A DNA stretch of 62,524 nucleotides from Planctomycetaceae bacterium (GTDB lineage: Bacteria > Planctomycetota > Planctomycetia > Pirellulales > Pirellulaceae): the NCBI GenBank assembly GCA_024638965.1, contig JAHEJI010000006.1, forward strand, positions 1 to 62,524, read 5' to 3'. Under the pieces are notes generated by a model. That model was given only the letters and a program-made list of their open reading frames with translations. It did no database searches and had not been told where the DNA came from. The position numbers and the translations under genes are program-made. The first letter of the stretch is position 1, and every line of letters starts with the position of its first letter. Positions 44,286 to 52,468 of this stretch are shown here, piece by piece.

Positions 44286-46589
44286 ATGCAATCCTGGATT
44301 TTACAACCGATTATCAGTCCATTCGTGATCGCAATGATCGCTGCAGTCGTGTTGTTATTACTATTGATTCAACCGTCGTTTGCCAAACTGACTCCCTCAC
44401 GCCGCTGGACATTGGTGTGGATTCGATTGGGCGTGATCAGCATGGCTCTGTTGGCCATGCTGAGGCCGGGTTGCGTCCAACAAATTGAGAAAAACCAGTC
44501 CGCGGTTTTGCTGTTTCTTATCGACGTTTCTCGATCCATGGATCTTCCTCATCACAGTGATGATTCGACACGCTGGGGAGCATTAGTCGATGCGGTGAGG
44601 CAAAATGAAAACCGCCTCGACCAACTTAATAAAAACAAGATCGAAATTCGGTTTTTCGCTTTCGACAACCAGATTAATCAGCTGGAAGTCAAAGATGGTA
44701 TCGTGCAACTGCCCGATGCACCTGATGGAAGCGAAACCGACATTGGCTCAGCCATCTATTCAACGAGCCAGGATGTTCGCGATGAGAGATTGATTGGCGT
44801 CGTTGTCGGAAGTGATGGTGTTCAAAATGCGCTTTATCCAGAAATCGAAATAACGCGTGCCGCCGATTCGTTGCGCGATATGGAAGTACCTCTGTACGCC
44901 ATGACATTTGGTTTACCCGGAGACACAGGCCAACTCGCCGATATCGCCATCACCAATCTCCCCGAACAACACCGGGTCGCCAAGAAAAACGTGTTAACCG
45001 TGAAGGCGACTTTGACGGCTCGTGGATATGCAAACCAGCCTATTTCGGTCCAGTTAATCATTGTAGATTCCGATGGAAACGAAACGGCGCAACCCGCCGA
45101 AATCTATACGCCGACCAGCCCCTATGAGGAAATGCAAGTTGTCCTTACTTACACTCCTCCGGAGGCGGGCCGATTTCGACTTCGAGTGCGAGCTCAACCG
45201 CAACCAGGTGAAATCGCGATTCGTAACAACGAACTACCATCTTTCCTGACGGTGGACGAACAGGGGATGGGGGTTCTTTATATCGACGGCAATATTGGAT
45301 TCGAAAACAAGTTTCTTCGCACGACGATTGCGGAGGCTGCACAGGGGATCAACGTCAGCACGTTTACCATTTACGAGACCAATCGCGAAACTCGCTGGCC
45401 CGAAGATGAATGGCTGTTGCAGCTACTCAACGACCCGAATGACAAATACGACGTGATCATTATTGGTGACCTTGATTCAAGCGCCTTGTTCGAACCTGGC
45501 AAACACACCAAAGCGCTCGAAGCTCTCGCAAATGCCGTGCAAAAAGGCAAGGGTCTGTTGATGTTGGGTGGGTACCACAGTTTCGGTGCGGGCCGATATC
45601 ACCAAACCCCGTTGGCCGACATTTTACCGATCTTGATGCACTCCACCGAAGGACAAGACTTCAGCCCCGCCAAGATTCGCAAAGAACTTCATGTTGATCG
45701 CCAGATTCGACTCCGCCCCAGCAAAGACCATTATCTGACGCGTATTTCCGAGGATGAAGATCCCAGGTCGGTTTGGAGACAGCTGCCAGAACTGGCCGGC
45801 GCGAACTTGTTTATCGGTGTCAAAGACAGTGCAGAAGTCTTGCTCGAAACAGAGACGGGCGGAAATCCGATTCTCGTTGCGGGTCACGTCGGTGGACGTG
45901 TGTTGGCATTCGCAGGCGATACCTCGTGGCGTTGGTATCGACATGGCTTTAAAGACGAATACAACCGGTTTTGGCGACAGATCATTTTCTGGCTCACATT
46001 CCGGGATGGCAAAAGCGACGACAGCGTGCGCATTTACCTGCCACAAAGACGATTTCAACCGAAAACGAAAGTCTCTTTTACGGTCGACGCACGAACGCAG
46101 ACGGGTGAGTTCATTACCGACGGGAATTACGAAGCGCTGCTGACTACACCCTCAGGTAATGAAATCCCGGTCATCGTCAATCAAACGAACGCCAGGAACA
46201 AAACCGATCTGGAGAAAGACTCTGTCGATGAACCGGGCCTTTATAAAATCAAAGTCATTGGGACACGCGGCGATACGAAGATCGGTGAAACTGAGGAAGA
46301 ATTCATCATTTTCGATCGTGACAAAGAAAAAGCCAATCCCGCAGCCAACCCGGAACAAATGAAAAGACTGGCCAATCAAACACAAGAGTTTGGCGGTCGG
46401 GCCATGGTGCCGGATCAGTTAGGCGATTTGCTGGATGACATTATTGCCAATCCACCCGTGACCAAAATTGAAATCCCAACCAAATGGAGGCTGGGCGAAA
46501 CTTTTGCGGACGCGGCTGGGTTCCTGTTTGCGTTCGTTCTCTTGCTCGCCGTCGAATGGGCATTGCGAAAAAAGTGGGGACTGGTCTAG
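44286..46589 (+). CDS. VWA plus GATase1-like membrane protein of the MoxR cluster
   Basis: The 767 aa begin with two membrane segments (FVIAMIAAVVLLLLLIQPSF and LGVISMALLAMLRPG). A VWA domain follows with an intact MIDAS (FLIDVSRSMD, ETDIGSAIY, VVGSDGVQNA). A GATase1-like domain is then seen (DVIIIGDLDSSALF, GKGLLMLGGYHSFGAG). Beta-rich stretches precede a C-terminal membrane segment (GFLFAFVLLLAVEWALRKKW). It is probably the last gene of the cluster. The VWA part is likely exposed in the periplasm. Confidence 0.85.
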   Translation: MQSWILQPIISPFVIAMIAAVVLLLLLIQPSFAKLTPSRRWTLVWIRLGVISMALLAMLRPGCVQQIEKNQSAVLLFLIDVSRSMDLPHHSDDSTRWGALVDAVRQNENRLDQLNKNKIEIRFFAFDNQINQLEVKDGIVQLPDAPDGSETDIGSAIYSTSQDVRDERLIGVVVGSDGVQNALYPEIEITRAADSLRDMEVPLYAMTFGLPGDTGQLADIAITNLPEQHRVAKKNVLTVKATLTARGYANQPISVQLIIVDSDGNETAQPAEIYTPTSPYEEMQVVLTYTPPEAGRFRLRVRAQPQPGEIAIRNNELPSFLTVDEQGMGVLYIDGNIGFENKFLRTTIAEAAQGINVSTFTIYETNRETRWPEDEWLLQLLNDPNDKYDVIIIGDLDSSALFEPGKHTKALEALANAVQKGKGLLMLGGYHSFGAGRYHQTPLADILPILMHSTEGQDFSPAKIRKELHVDRQIRLRPSKDHYLTRISEDEDPRSVWRQLPELAGANLFIGVKDSAEVLLETETGGNPILVAGHVGGRVLAFAGDTSWRWYRHGFKDEYNRFWRQIIFWLTFRDGKSDDSVRIYLPQRRFQPKTKVSFTVDARTQTGEFITDGNYEALLTTPSGNEIPVIVNQTNARNKTDLEKDSVDEPGLYKIKVIGTRGDTKIGETEEEFIIFDRDKEKANPAANPEQMKRLANQTQEFGGRAMVPDQLGDLLDDIIANPPVTKIEIPTKWRLGETFADAAGFLFAFVLLLAVEWALRKKWGLV

Positions 46590-46615
46590 TGGTATGTCAA
46601 TTTCAATGACGGCTT

Positions 46616-46662
46616 GTAGTACCCCCTTCAGGCGGAAAATTTCGGCTAAAGCCGGTACGACT
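46616..46662. repeat. Palindrome, GTAGTACC..GGTACGAC type
   Basis: The left arm from 46616 (GTAGTACCCCCTTCAGGCGG) and the right arm to 46662 (CGGCTAAAGCCGGTACGAC) are imperfect inverted repeats. It lies between the VWA gene and the next membrane protein gene. I see no protein in it. Confidence 0.55.
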
Positions 46663-46727
46663 AACTGGTCAATTCAGGTCTAAAGATCCATTGGTTTCGT
46701 ATTGAATTTTAGAGTTTTGGAGTAAAC

Positions 46728-47384
46728 ATGTCAGACAATCCGTTTATTAATCCGCCGAACGAACCGGCCCCTTCAGGGGACAGCCCGTATCAGCCGCCTG
46801 GTCCGAGCAAACGGGCGAAACCGAGCTGGCTGACATTCATTTTTGTGGTCACCCTGATTCTCGGTTTGATGGGGATTCTTGGCAGTTGTTTTGTGATCGG
46901 CGGTCCGTTTCTCAGCAAGGCAATGAACAATTTAATGGGTGATCAGGGGCAATCCGATGAGCAGATCGCGGCGCGAGATGAGATTCAGGCAATGGGCGAG
47001 GAACAGTACGTCCCGAATCTGGTATTCGGCTTGTTAAATCTTGCTCTTGCCTCGATATTAATCGTTGGCTCGATTGGCGGACTAAATCGCAAGCCTTGGA
47101 CGCCGAAAATTTTGAAAATGGGATATACGGCTGCCATCGTTTTCCTGATCCTGCGGACCATTTACGGTCTCTACATTCAGATTACAACAATGGACCAGAT
47201 GTTTAAGCTCTCGATGAAGCAGGCCGGTCCAGCAGGCGAAAGTATGAGTGGTTTCATTCGAGGCATGTTCTGGTTTGGGATCGTCTTCGGAATGTTCATT
47301 ACTTTCGCGTTTTTGATTTTTTATGCTCTGTCTCTCTTGAAAATGAAGTCGCCCGATGTTGGAGCTTATTTTGAATCTCAATGA
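46728..47384 (+). CDS. Multi-pass membrane protein (218 aa)
   Basis: GGAG lies before the ATG. The N-terminus is a Pro/Asn-rich cytoplasmic leader (DNPFINPPNEPAPSGDSPYQ) of a kind often seen in planctomycete membrane proteins. Four hydrophobic segments follow (FIFVVTLILGLMGILGSCFV, LVFGLLNLALASILIVGSIG, and two more near the C-terminus). No family is recognised. It follows the MoxR cluster, separated by a palindrome, so co-transcription is uncertain. Confidence 0.75.
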   Translation: MSDNPFINPPNEPAPSGDSPYQPPGPSKRAKPSWLTFIFVVTLILGLMGILGSCFVIGGPFLSKAMNNLMGDQGQSDEQIAARDEIQAMGEEQYVPNLVFGLLNLALASILIVGSIGGLNRKPWTPKILKMGYTAAIVFLILRTIYGLYIQITTMDQMFKLSMKQAGPAGESMSGFIRGMFWFGIVFGMFITFAFLIFYALSLLKMKSPDVGAYFESQ

Positions 47385-47468
47385 TTTGGACGGAATTTTA
47401 TTTTTTGGCGAGAATAAGCCAACCAGTTGTTGATCCCGATCGGAACAAGCCCGACGGAAATCTGGAAC

Positions 47469-47504
47469 GAGAGATTCTTCGCTCTTTCCCCTTTCTAAGA
47501 ATGA
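47469..47504. repeat. Diverged copy of the dispersed GAGATTCTTC motif
   Basis: Reads GAGAGATTCTTCGCTC, a variable middle, then CTAAGAATGAC. It resembles the copies at 27228-27262 and 40833-40871 with several substitutions. Confidence 0.45.
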
Positions 47505-47527
47505 CTTCGTTGGAGCGTTACTTTTCT

Positions 47528-47583
47528 CGTTTAAACGCGTGCCCATCGGGCCGCGCGCGGGGCGTTGCCCACGCGGTTAAACG
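47528..47583. repeat. Palindrome, CGTTTAAACGCG type
   Basis: The arms CGTTTAAACGCGTG (47528) and CACGCGGTTAAACG (to 47583) are inverted, about 19 of 25 positions matched over the longer arms. It lies in the gap between convergent genes. Confidence 0.5.
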
Positions 47584-47623
47584 ACTTGACCGATAAGGGG
47601 ATACAAATTCGTAACTTTTGACT

Positions 47624-48343
47624 TCACAGTTTGTGCGTCCATGCTTCGGTGAGATATTTCTCAGCACTTAGTTGGCGCGTCAAATCGACGGGCCAATCGT
47701 ACCGGGCCGAGTCTGCTTCCCATTGCGAAATAATCGCCTTGCGAAGCTGCTGCGGATCGGTCGGCAGCAAAGTTAAAAATTCCCCATGAGATCGGTCTTT
47801 ACGATAGTCCGGTTGGCGCTGAGGCGTACCGAGGCAATCGGATATCAACTCCAAATCGAACGATTTGCACAGTATCGTTCCGTGATAGATAAGCCAATTG
47901 CGTTTGCAGCGAAGCGCATTTCCTGAGAACTTCCTGTTATCCATCGTAAGATCGCATGTCCCCTGCATTTTCACCTGGATTGCCAACGACTGGATAGCAC
48001 GAAGCATTTGCAGCATCACATATTGGTGTACGTTTGCGAGCATTCTTAACTGAGGGCGTTTGCGGTAATCCAGCATGACCGCGTACATCAGACAATTTGG
48101 TCCCGTTACCACCGACTGACCGCCGCTACAACGACGAAAAACTTCGACACCCCGCTCACGGCAAACATCAAGTTTGACTTCCTTTTCGATCGCAGAACTG
48201 CGACCCATCACAACGATGGGCCGCGTCGGTTCCCATAATCGCAAGATTTCGTGTCCATCCTCGGCTTCCGCCTCTTCCAACAACGCCTCATCGAGCGCGA
48301 TGTTGTCGACTGAGCGTTCTAATGTGAGGTCCAATAACTGCAT
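47624..48343 (-). CDS. Lipoate-protein ligase A-like protein
   Basis: The 239-aa protein fits the biotin/lipoate A/B ligase family. It shows RPIVVMGRS, the substrate loop FRRCSGGQSVVTGPNCLMYA, and the catalytic lysine region DNRKFSGNALRCKRNWLIYH followed by GTIL. It lacks the C-terminal accessory domain of E. coli LplA. Lipoyl transfer to dehydrogenase E2 or GcvH is the likely role; octanoyl transfer (LipM-like) is possible. No E2 or lipA gene is adjacent. Confidence 0.85.
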   Translation of the reverse strand: MQLLDLTLERSVDNIALDEALLEEAEAEDGHEILRLWEPTRPIVVMGRSSAIEKEVKLDVCRERGVEVFRRCSGGQSVVTGPNCLMYAVMLDYRKRPQLRMLANVHQYVMLQMLRAIQSLAIQVKMQGTCDLTMDNRKFSGNALRCKRNWLIYHGTILCKSFDLELISDCLGTPQRQPDYRKDRSHGEFLTLLPTDPQQLRKAIISQWEADSARYDWPVDLTRQLSAEKYLTEAWTHKL

Positions 48344-48635
48344 GGTGTTCAGTTGAATTCAGCTAAGTTGCGCAATCGAGATACTTCTGTAAAACCTGCT
48401 CGAGTTTTCGGATTAGGCAAGCAGAGAACGCGGCAATCTGTCCAATGAACTGACCGAAGTCGATCGCATGAAGTGCTGTCATTCGACGCCATCATTTCCG
48501 TCTTTTGCTCGGCAATTCGAACGACTTTTGTGATTCACATCATAGCGGCCCGTGTGGATTGTACGTATTATGGGTTGTTGTTGTTGGCGGCAACAGTACT
48601 TCATTTTCGTCGTGTTCTATCAGGGAATCTGACCA

Positions 48636-50309
48636 ATGTGCTTTCACCCGTTTCGATTGAAAAAGGTATTCACAATCGTCTTCATTTTTGGGTTTGCATT
48701 GCAGACGCCAGACCAGAACTTGCTGGTTGGCCAGGATACATGTGTGGGTTACCGGCTAGTTCCGCAGACCGTTTACGACAAGTCTCCGGTCAAAATGAAT
48801 AAGTGGGTCAATGAGACCGTCAATGAAAAGCAAACGATCACCTCTTACAAACCTGTCTATAAGACTGAAAAACGAGAACGGCGAACCACGGTTTTGAAAC
48901 CTGTTCGCAAAACATCCACACGAGAAGAAAAATATATCGTTCGACGTCCCGTTGTCGAAACCAGCTACCAGGAAAGAGAGGTCGAAGAAACGACTTACGA
49001 GACGGTAACGGAAATGCGCGACCAGGAAGTCGTTATCGAGACTCCGGTTTACGAAACTCAAATGCGTGAAGACAAAGTGGTTGTTCGTCGTCCTGTAACC
49101 GAGACCACGTACCAAAGTGAAATCGTAACGACTTACCGACCTACGGTTGTTTCCAGTACTCAACTGACACCGGCCAATATGGAAGTCAGCCAACTGGTGC
49201 CGGCATATGGTGGACGACCGCGTGCACGCTGGCTACCACCTGGTTACTACCTCGATCCCAACACCGGATTGACCGTTTGGCGGAGCCGAGGATTTCACTG
49301 GGTCCAACCACCGACTGGCCTTCAATTGCAAACCTCAACAGTGCCGGTTCTCACCCCGCAACAAGTCCAAAAAGTCGAACTTATTCCGGAAACTCAGCAG
49401 GTCCAAAAGCCGGTTCAAGTTACCCGCTATGTTGAAACGGTAGAGACTCGAAAAGTTCCGATACAGATTCAAAAGACGCAGCGCAGGACCGAAGTTCGAA
49501 AAGTTCCTGTGACGGTCACGCGCCCCAAGACGATTGTTCGCAAAGAGAAAATCCCTTACGAAACAACGCGATACGTGGATGAAGTTCGGGTTCGAAAGAT
49601 TCCAGTTACCGAGACGACCTACGAGAGGGTAGAAGAAGTCGTTCCGTACGAAGTCGAAACGGTAGAGTGGGTTGCCGTGACGCAGGAAATCGAAGTGCCC
49701 CAAGTACGTCGCAAATTGGTCCAAGTGGATATGATCAAACACACACCACGAACTGTCATGATGAAAGTTCCGGTGGACGCGTTTGGCAACATCGTCGGAA
49801 CTGCCCAACCCTTGAATGGGACAATCACGTCGACGCCGACCATTGCTGTGCCGGAAAGCCAAACTCCACCGCCCGTAGTTCTTGCGGATAGAGAGCCGGA
49901 ATTGGCTGAAAAATCCCTGGAAGAAACATCGTCGTCGAGTGAAAAATCAGTTTTGGAAAACAACGGCGAGTCCAGCGAGCCGATCATCGAGTATCATGCC
50001 CGGCCCGAGTTGCGAAAACCAGAAAGCGAGCCTTCGGAGACTTCTTCCTCAAAGTCTAAGACAGATCAAGATCTATCGACGTCAAAAACAACATTGGTTC
50101 CAATCAGGCCTCGAACCATGGAAGAACAGCCAGATCCTGATCTCCCGCGAGCCAAAAAGCCAACGCGTTCACACGATTCGAGCGATGAGCCAGCCGACAT
50201 GGTCCCCGCCCTGGATTCCCGTCCTTCACAGAATCCACCCGAAATCAATGGGCCGACTGAGAAGGATCTAGACAAGCCAGAGAAATCGGATACATCCGAA
50301 GACATCTAA
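48636..50309 (+). CDS. Exported repeat protein resembling the planctomycete YTV family
   Basis: AGGGA lies before the ATG, followed by a signal-like N-terminus (FTIVFIFGFALQTP). The 557-aa protein has long imperfect repeats of 15-16 residues built on RPV.ET and E..Y patterns: YKPVYKTEKRERRT, IVRRPVVETSYQEREVEETT, VVVRRPVTETTYQSEIV. A Pro/Trp/Tyr-rich linker follows (GRPRARWLPPGYYLDPNTGL), then more Thr/Val/Lys/Arg repeats (VRKVPVTVTRPKTIVRK). The C-terminal third is Ser/Glu/Pro-rich and acidic, without cysteine. This matches the YTV-type repeat proteins of planctomycetes, whose role is not established. It probably sits at the cell surface or periplasm. Confidence 0.7.
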   Translation: MCFHPFRLKKVFTIVFIFGFALQTPDQNLLVGQDTCVGYRLVPQTVYDKSPVKMNKWVNETVNEKQTITSYKPVYKTEKRERRTTVLKPVRKTSTREEKYIVRRPVVETSYQEREVEETTYETVTEMRDQEVVIETPVYETQMREDKVVVRRPVTETTYQSEIVTTYRPTVVSSTQLTPANMEVSQLVPAYGGRPRARWLPPGYYLDPNTGLTVWRSRGFHWVQPPTGLQLQTSTVPVLTPQQVQKVELIPETQQVQKPVQVTRYVETVETRKVPIQIQKTQRRTEVRKVPVTVTRPKTIVRKEKIPYETTRYVDEVRVRKIPVTETTYERVEEVVPYEVETVEWVAVTQEIEVPQVRRKLVQVDMIKHTPRTVMMKVPVDAFGNIVGTAQPLNGTITSTPTIAVPESQTPPPVVLADREPELAEKSLEETSSSSEKSVLENNGESSEPIIEYHARPELRKPESEPSETSSSKSKTDQDLSTSKTTLVPIRPRTMEEQPDPDLPRAKKPTRSHDSSDEPADMVPALDSRPSQNPPEINGPTEKDLDKPEKSDTSEDI

Positions 50310-50812
50310 GTAAGTCGGACACACGGCGCGGCACTGATAATTACAACTTGTGACAACGTAGTGTTTTCAGCATTAAATTGTGGGGTTGCCAGTAGAAGTG
50401 GACGAGGCCACGCGGGCCACGCGTCCTGCCATTAACTCAAACTCAAATAGGACTCGTGGCCTCATCCACTACCCTAAGATTCAATACTGACAGAACAGAA
50501 GGCCCTTTGTTGCAATATTCCGTCGCAGATCATTTCGGGCATTCAGGTTCCTGCCCGGACGATCAGCGACGGCACCCTCGACTTTGATTCGCCAATAGCA
50601 ATCGTCGAGAGCTCAAAATCGTTTCCCTCAGACTCGCCAAACAAAACAGCATGCCGGAAGCTCCAATTGTGGCGTTGTCAACACGCTGTGAACACGTTTT
50701 CCACATTCAGGTCAGTTGATGACACTTTGGGGATTGTCGATTGACATTCCAAAACGTGTTTCACAAACTAGGGCTCTTCTTGCGTGTCGAGCATTACCGA
50801 TTTCAGAAGACC
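50310..50812. other. Intergenic region with palindrome
   Basis: About 500 bases between two plus-strand genes. It contains the palindrome at 50392-50472 (listed separately) and no other gene. No strong terminator hairpin follows the YTV-like stop. The remaining 340 bases show no feature I can name. Confidence 0.5.
50392..50472. repeat. Palindrome, GTGGACGAGGCCACG type
   Basis: The left arm (GTAGAAGTGGACGAGGCCAC, from 50392) pairs with the right arm (CGTGGCCTCATCCACTAC, to 50472). The inner CGTCCT/AGGACT stretches also match. A similar GGATGAGGCCACGAGTCC motif is common in planctomycete intergenic DNA as I recall it. Confidence 0.6.
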
Positions 50813-52033
50813 ATGAGCGTCGAAGCCATAAAGCCATCCAGTGAATCCTCCTTGATTGCCGGTAAACGTATATCGTTTGTTGGAAAGTTGGGTGGAATCA
50901 ATCGAAAAGAAGCTCGTTCACTGGTCAATGAACACGGCGGTACGATGATCGACAAGATTGATCCGACCGTCGACTTGATCGTCATCGGCGCGGACCAGCA
51001 TCCGATCGACGATGTCGAAGAATTGCTGGAAGACTGGATCATTCAGTCTGCGGCCGAAGGCAAGTTGACCATTATTAACGAAACTCAGCTGTGGCAAGAG
51101 TTGGGACTGGTCGACAGGGATCCGGATGCCTATCGGCTGTACACGCCGGCCATGCTGGCCCGGCTGCTCGACGTTTCTATTGCAACCATTCGCCGTTGGC
51201 ATCGACGTGGTCTAATTCGCCCAACGCGACAAGTCAATCGGCTTCCGTATTTTGATTTCCAGGAAGTTGCTTCAGCTCGGCGAATCGCGGAATGGATCGC
51301 CAAGGGTGCGTCTCAGAAGTCCGTGGAGTCCAAACTTTCAAATCTGGCAATGCTCTACCCCGACTTGCAGCGTCCCCTCTCGCAGCTTTCCGTCATAGTC
51401 GAAGGACGAGAGGTATTGCTGCGACAGGGAGAAGGTTTGGTCGAACCGGGTGGCCAAATGCGAATCGATTTTGACGCCGGGGATACGACTCATGAAGCCG
51501 ATGACGATGTAAAAGTTCTTTCGATCGAATCGCAGCAGCCGGAGCAAATTACTGCGGAACCTCTCACCCGACTGTCAACGCCGGAACAGTTCTTCGAATT
51601 AGCGGCGGAGATGGAAGACGCAGGCGACATTAAGGCTGCAGCCGAAGTCTATCGGGCAATGGGCTTGGCGCTCGGACCCAGTGCCGACGCAAGTTTTCGT
51701 TTGGCCGAGGTCCTCTATCAGTCAGGTGAATTGCTGGCAGCTAGAGAGCGGTATTATCAAGCAATTGAGCTTGATACCGAGTTCGTTGAGGCGCGAGCAA
51801 GTTTGGGATGCCTGCTTGTTGAACTTGGCCAACGTGATCTGGCAATCTCTGCGTTTCAAGGCGCCCTGGAACACCATCCGGATTATCCCGATGTTCATTT
51901 CCACTTGGCTCGACTATTTGACGAGCTGGGCCAGGAAAACAAGGCCGACAAACATTGGCATGAGTTTCTCGACTTGGCACCCAAGAGCCCCTGGGCCGAA
52001 GAGGCGCGTGAACGATTAGAGCCTTTAGATTGA
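50813..52033 (+). CDS. BRCT-MerR-TPR fusion protein
   Basis: The ATG at 50813 starts MSVEAIKPSSESS; the longer frame from 50741 adds 24 residues with no signal. An N-terminal BRCT domain (GKRISFVGKLGGINRKEARS, LVNEHGGTMIDKIDPTVDLI) is followed by a MerR-type helix-turn-helix (TPAMLARLLDVSIATIRRWH, RRGLIRP). The C-terminal half has TPR units (AEVYRAMGLALGPSADASFR, ELLAARERYYQAIELDTEFV). BRCT domains are typical of DNA repair ligases, MerR of regulators. A DNA-binding regulator with a protein-interaction arm is inferred. It is 406 aa. No neighbour suggests a regulon. Confidence 0.9.
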   Translation: MSVEAIKPSSESSLIAGKRISFVGKLGGINRKEARSLVNEHGGTMIDKIDPTVDLIVIGADQHPIDDVEELLEDWIIQSAAEGKLTIINETQLWQELGLVDRDPDAYRLYTPAMLARLLDVSIATIRRWHRRGLIRPTRQVNRLPYFDFQEVASARRIAEWIAKGASQKSVESKLSNLAMLYPDLQRPLSQLSVIVEGREVLLRQGEGLVEPGGQMRIDFDAGDTTHEADDDVKVLSIESQQPEQITAEPLTRLSTPEQFFELAAEMEDAGDIKAAAEVYRAMGLALGPSADASFRLAEVLYQSGELLAARERYYQAIELDTEFVEARASLGCLLVELGQRDLAISAFQGALEHHPDYPDVHFHLARLFDELGQENKADKHWHEFLDLAPKSPWAEEARERLEPLD

Positions 52034-52468
52034 GTCCAGAATAACTTCCTGATCCGATCACGTCGTGAGTCAATCCGGCAGCCTTAGATTGCAGTCGTCT
52101 AATCGTAATATGGTTCGCTCCGTTCGATTCAGGATGACGCAAACGGATTCGAACCAAATTCAAACGCGTCCACTTTGCTAGCTGTTGCCTATCCGTGCCG
52201 AAACGGTTGTTTGCTCATTTCCCTCTTATAGGCCAACAGGCCACCTGCACAAAACGCCCGGTTGGCAATTGTCAAGTTTTGCGGATTAGGCAGATTGCTC
52301 CGTTTACGTAGGCGAGACCGGTCGTAACTAATTTCATACCTGTCAGGTGAGATTGATCCGATTCTTCTGAATATATCGATTCCTCCTGTTTGCGCGGATG
52401 CCAAGCTGACTCGGAATTTTTACCAGCGATACGTTTTTTTGCGAGTTCTCCCGGCGGGCTAAAACGTG
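52034..52468. other. Intergenic region upstream of BBP7 gene
   Basis: About 430 bases without a supported gene. A diverged copy of the dispersed motif (TTCGCTCCGTTCGATTCAGG...) lies at 52114-52138. The rest shows no hairpin or RNA gene I can defend. Confidence 0.5.
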
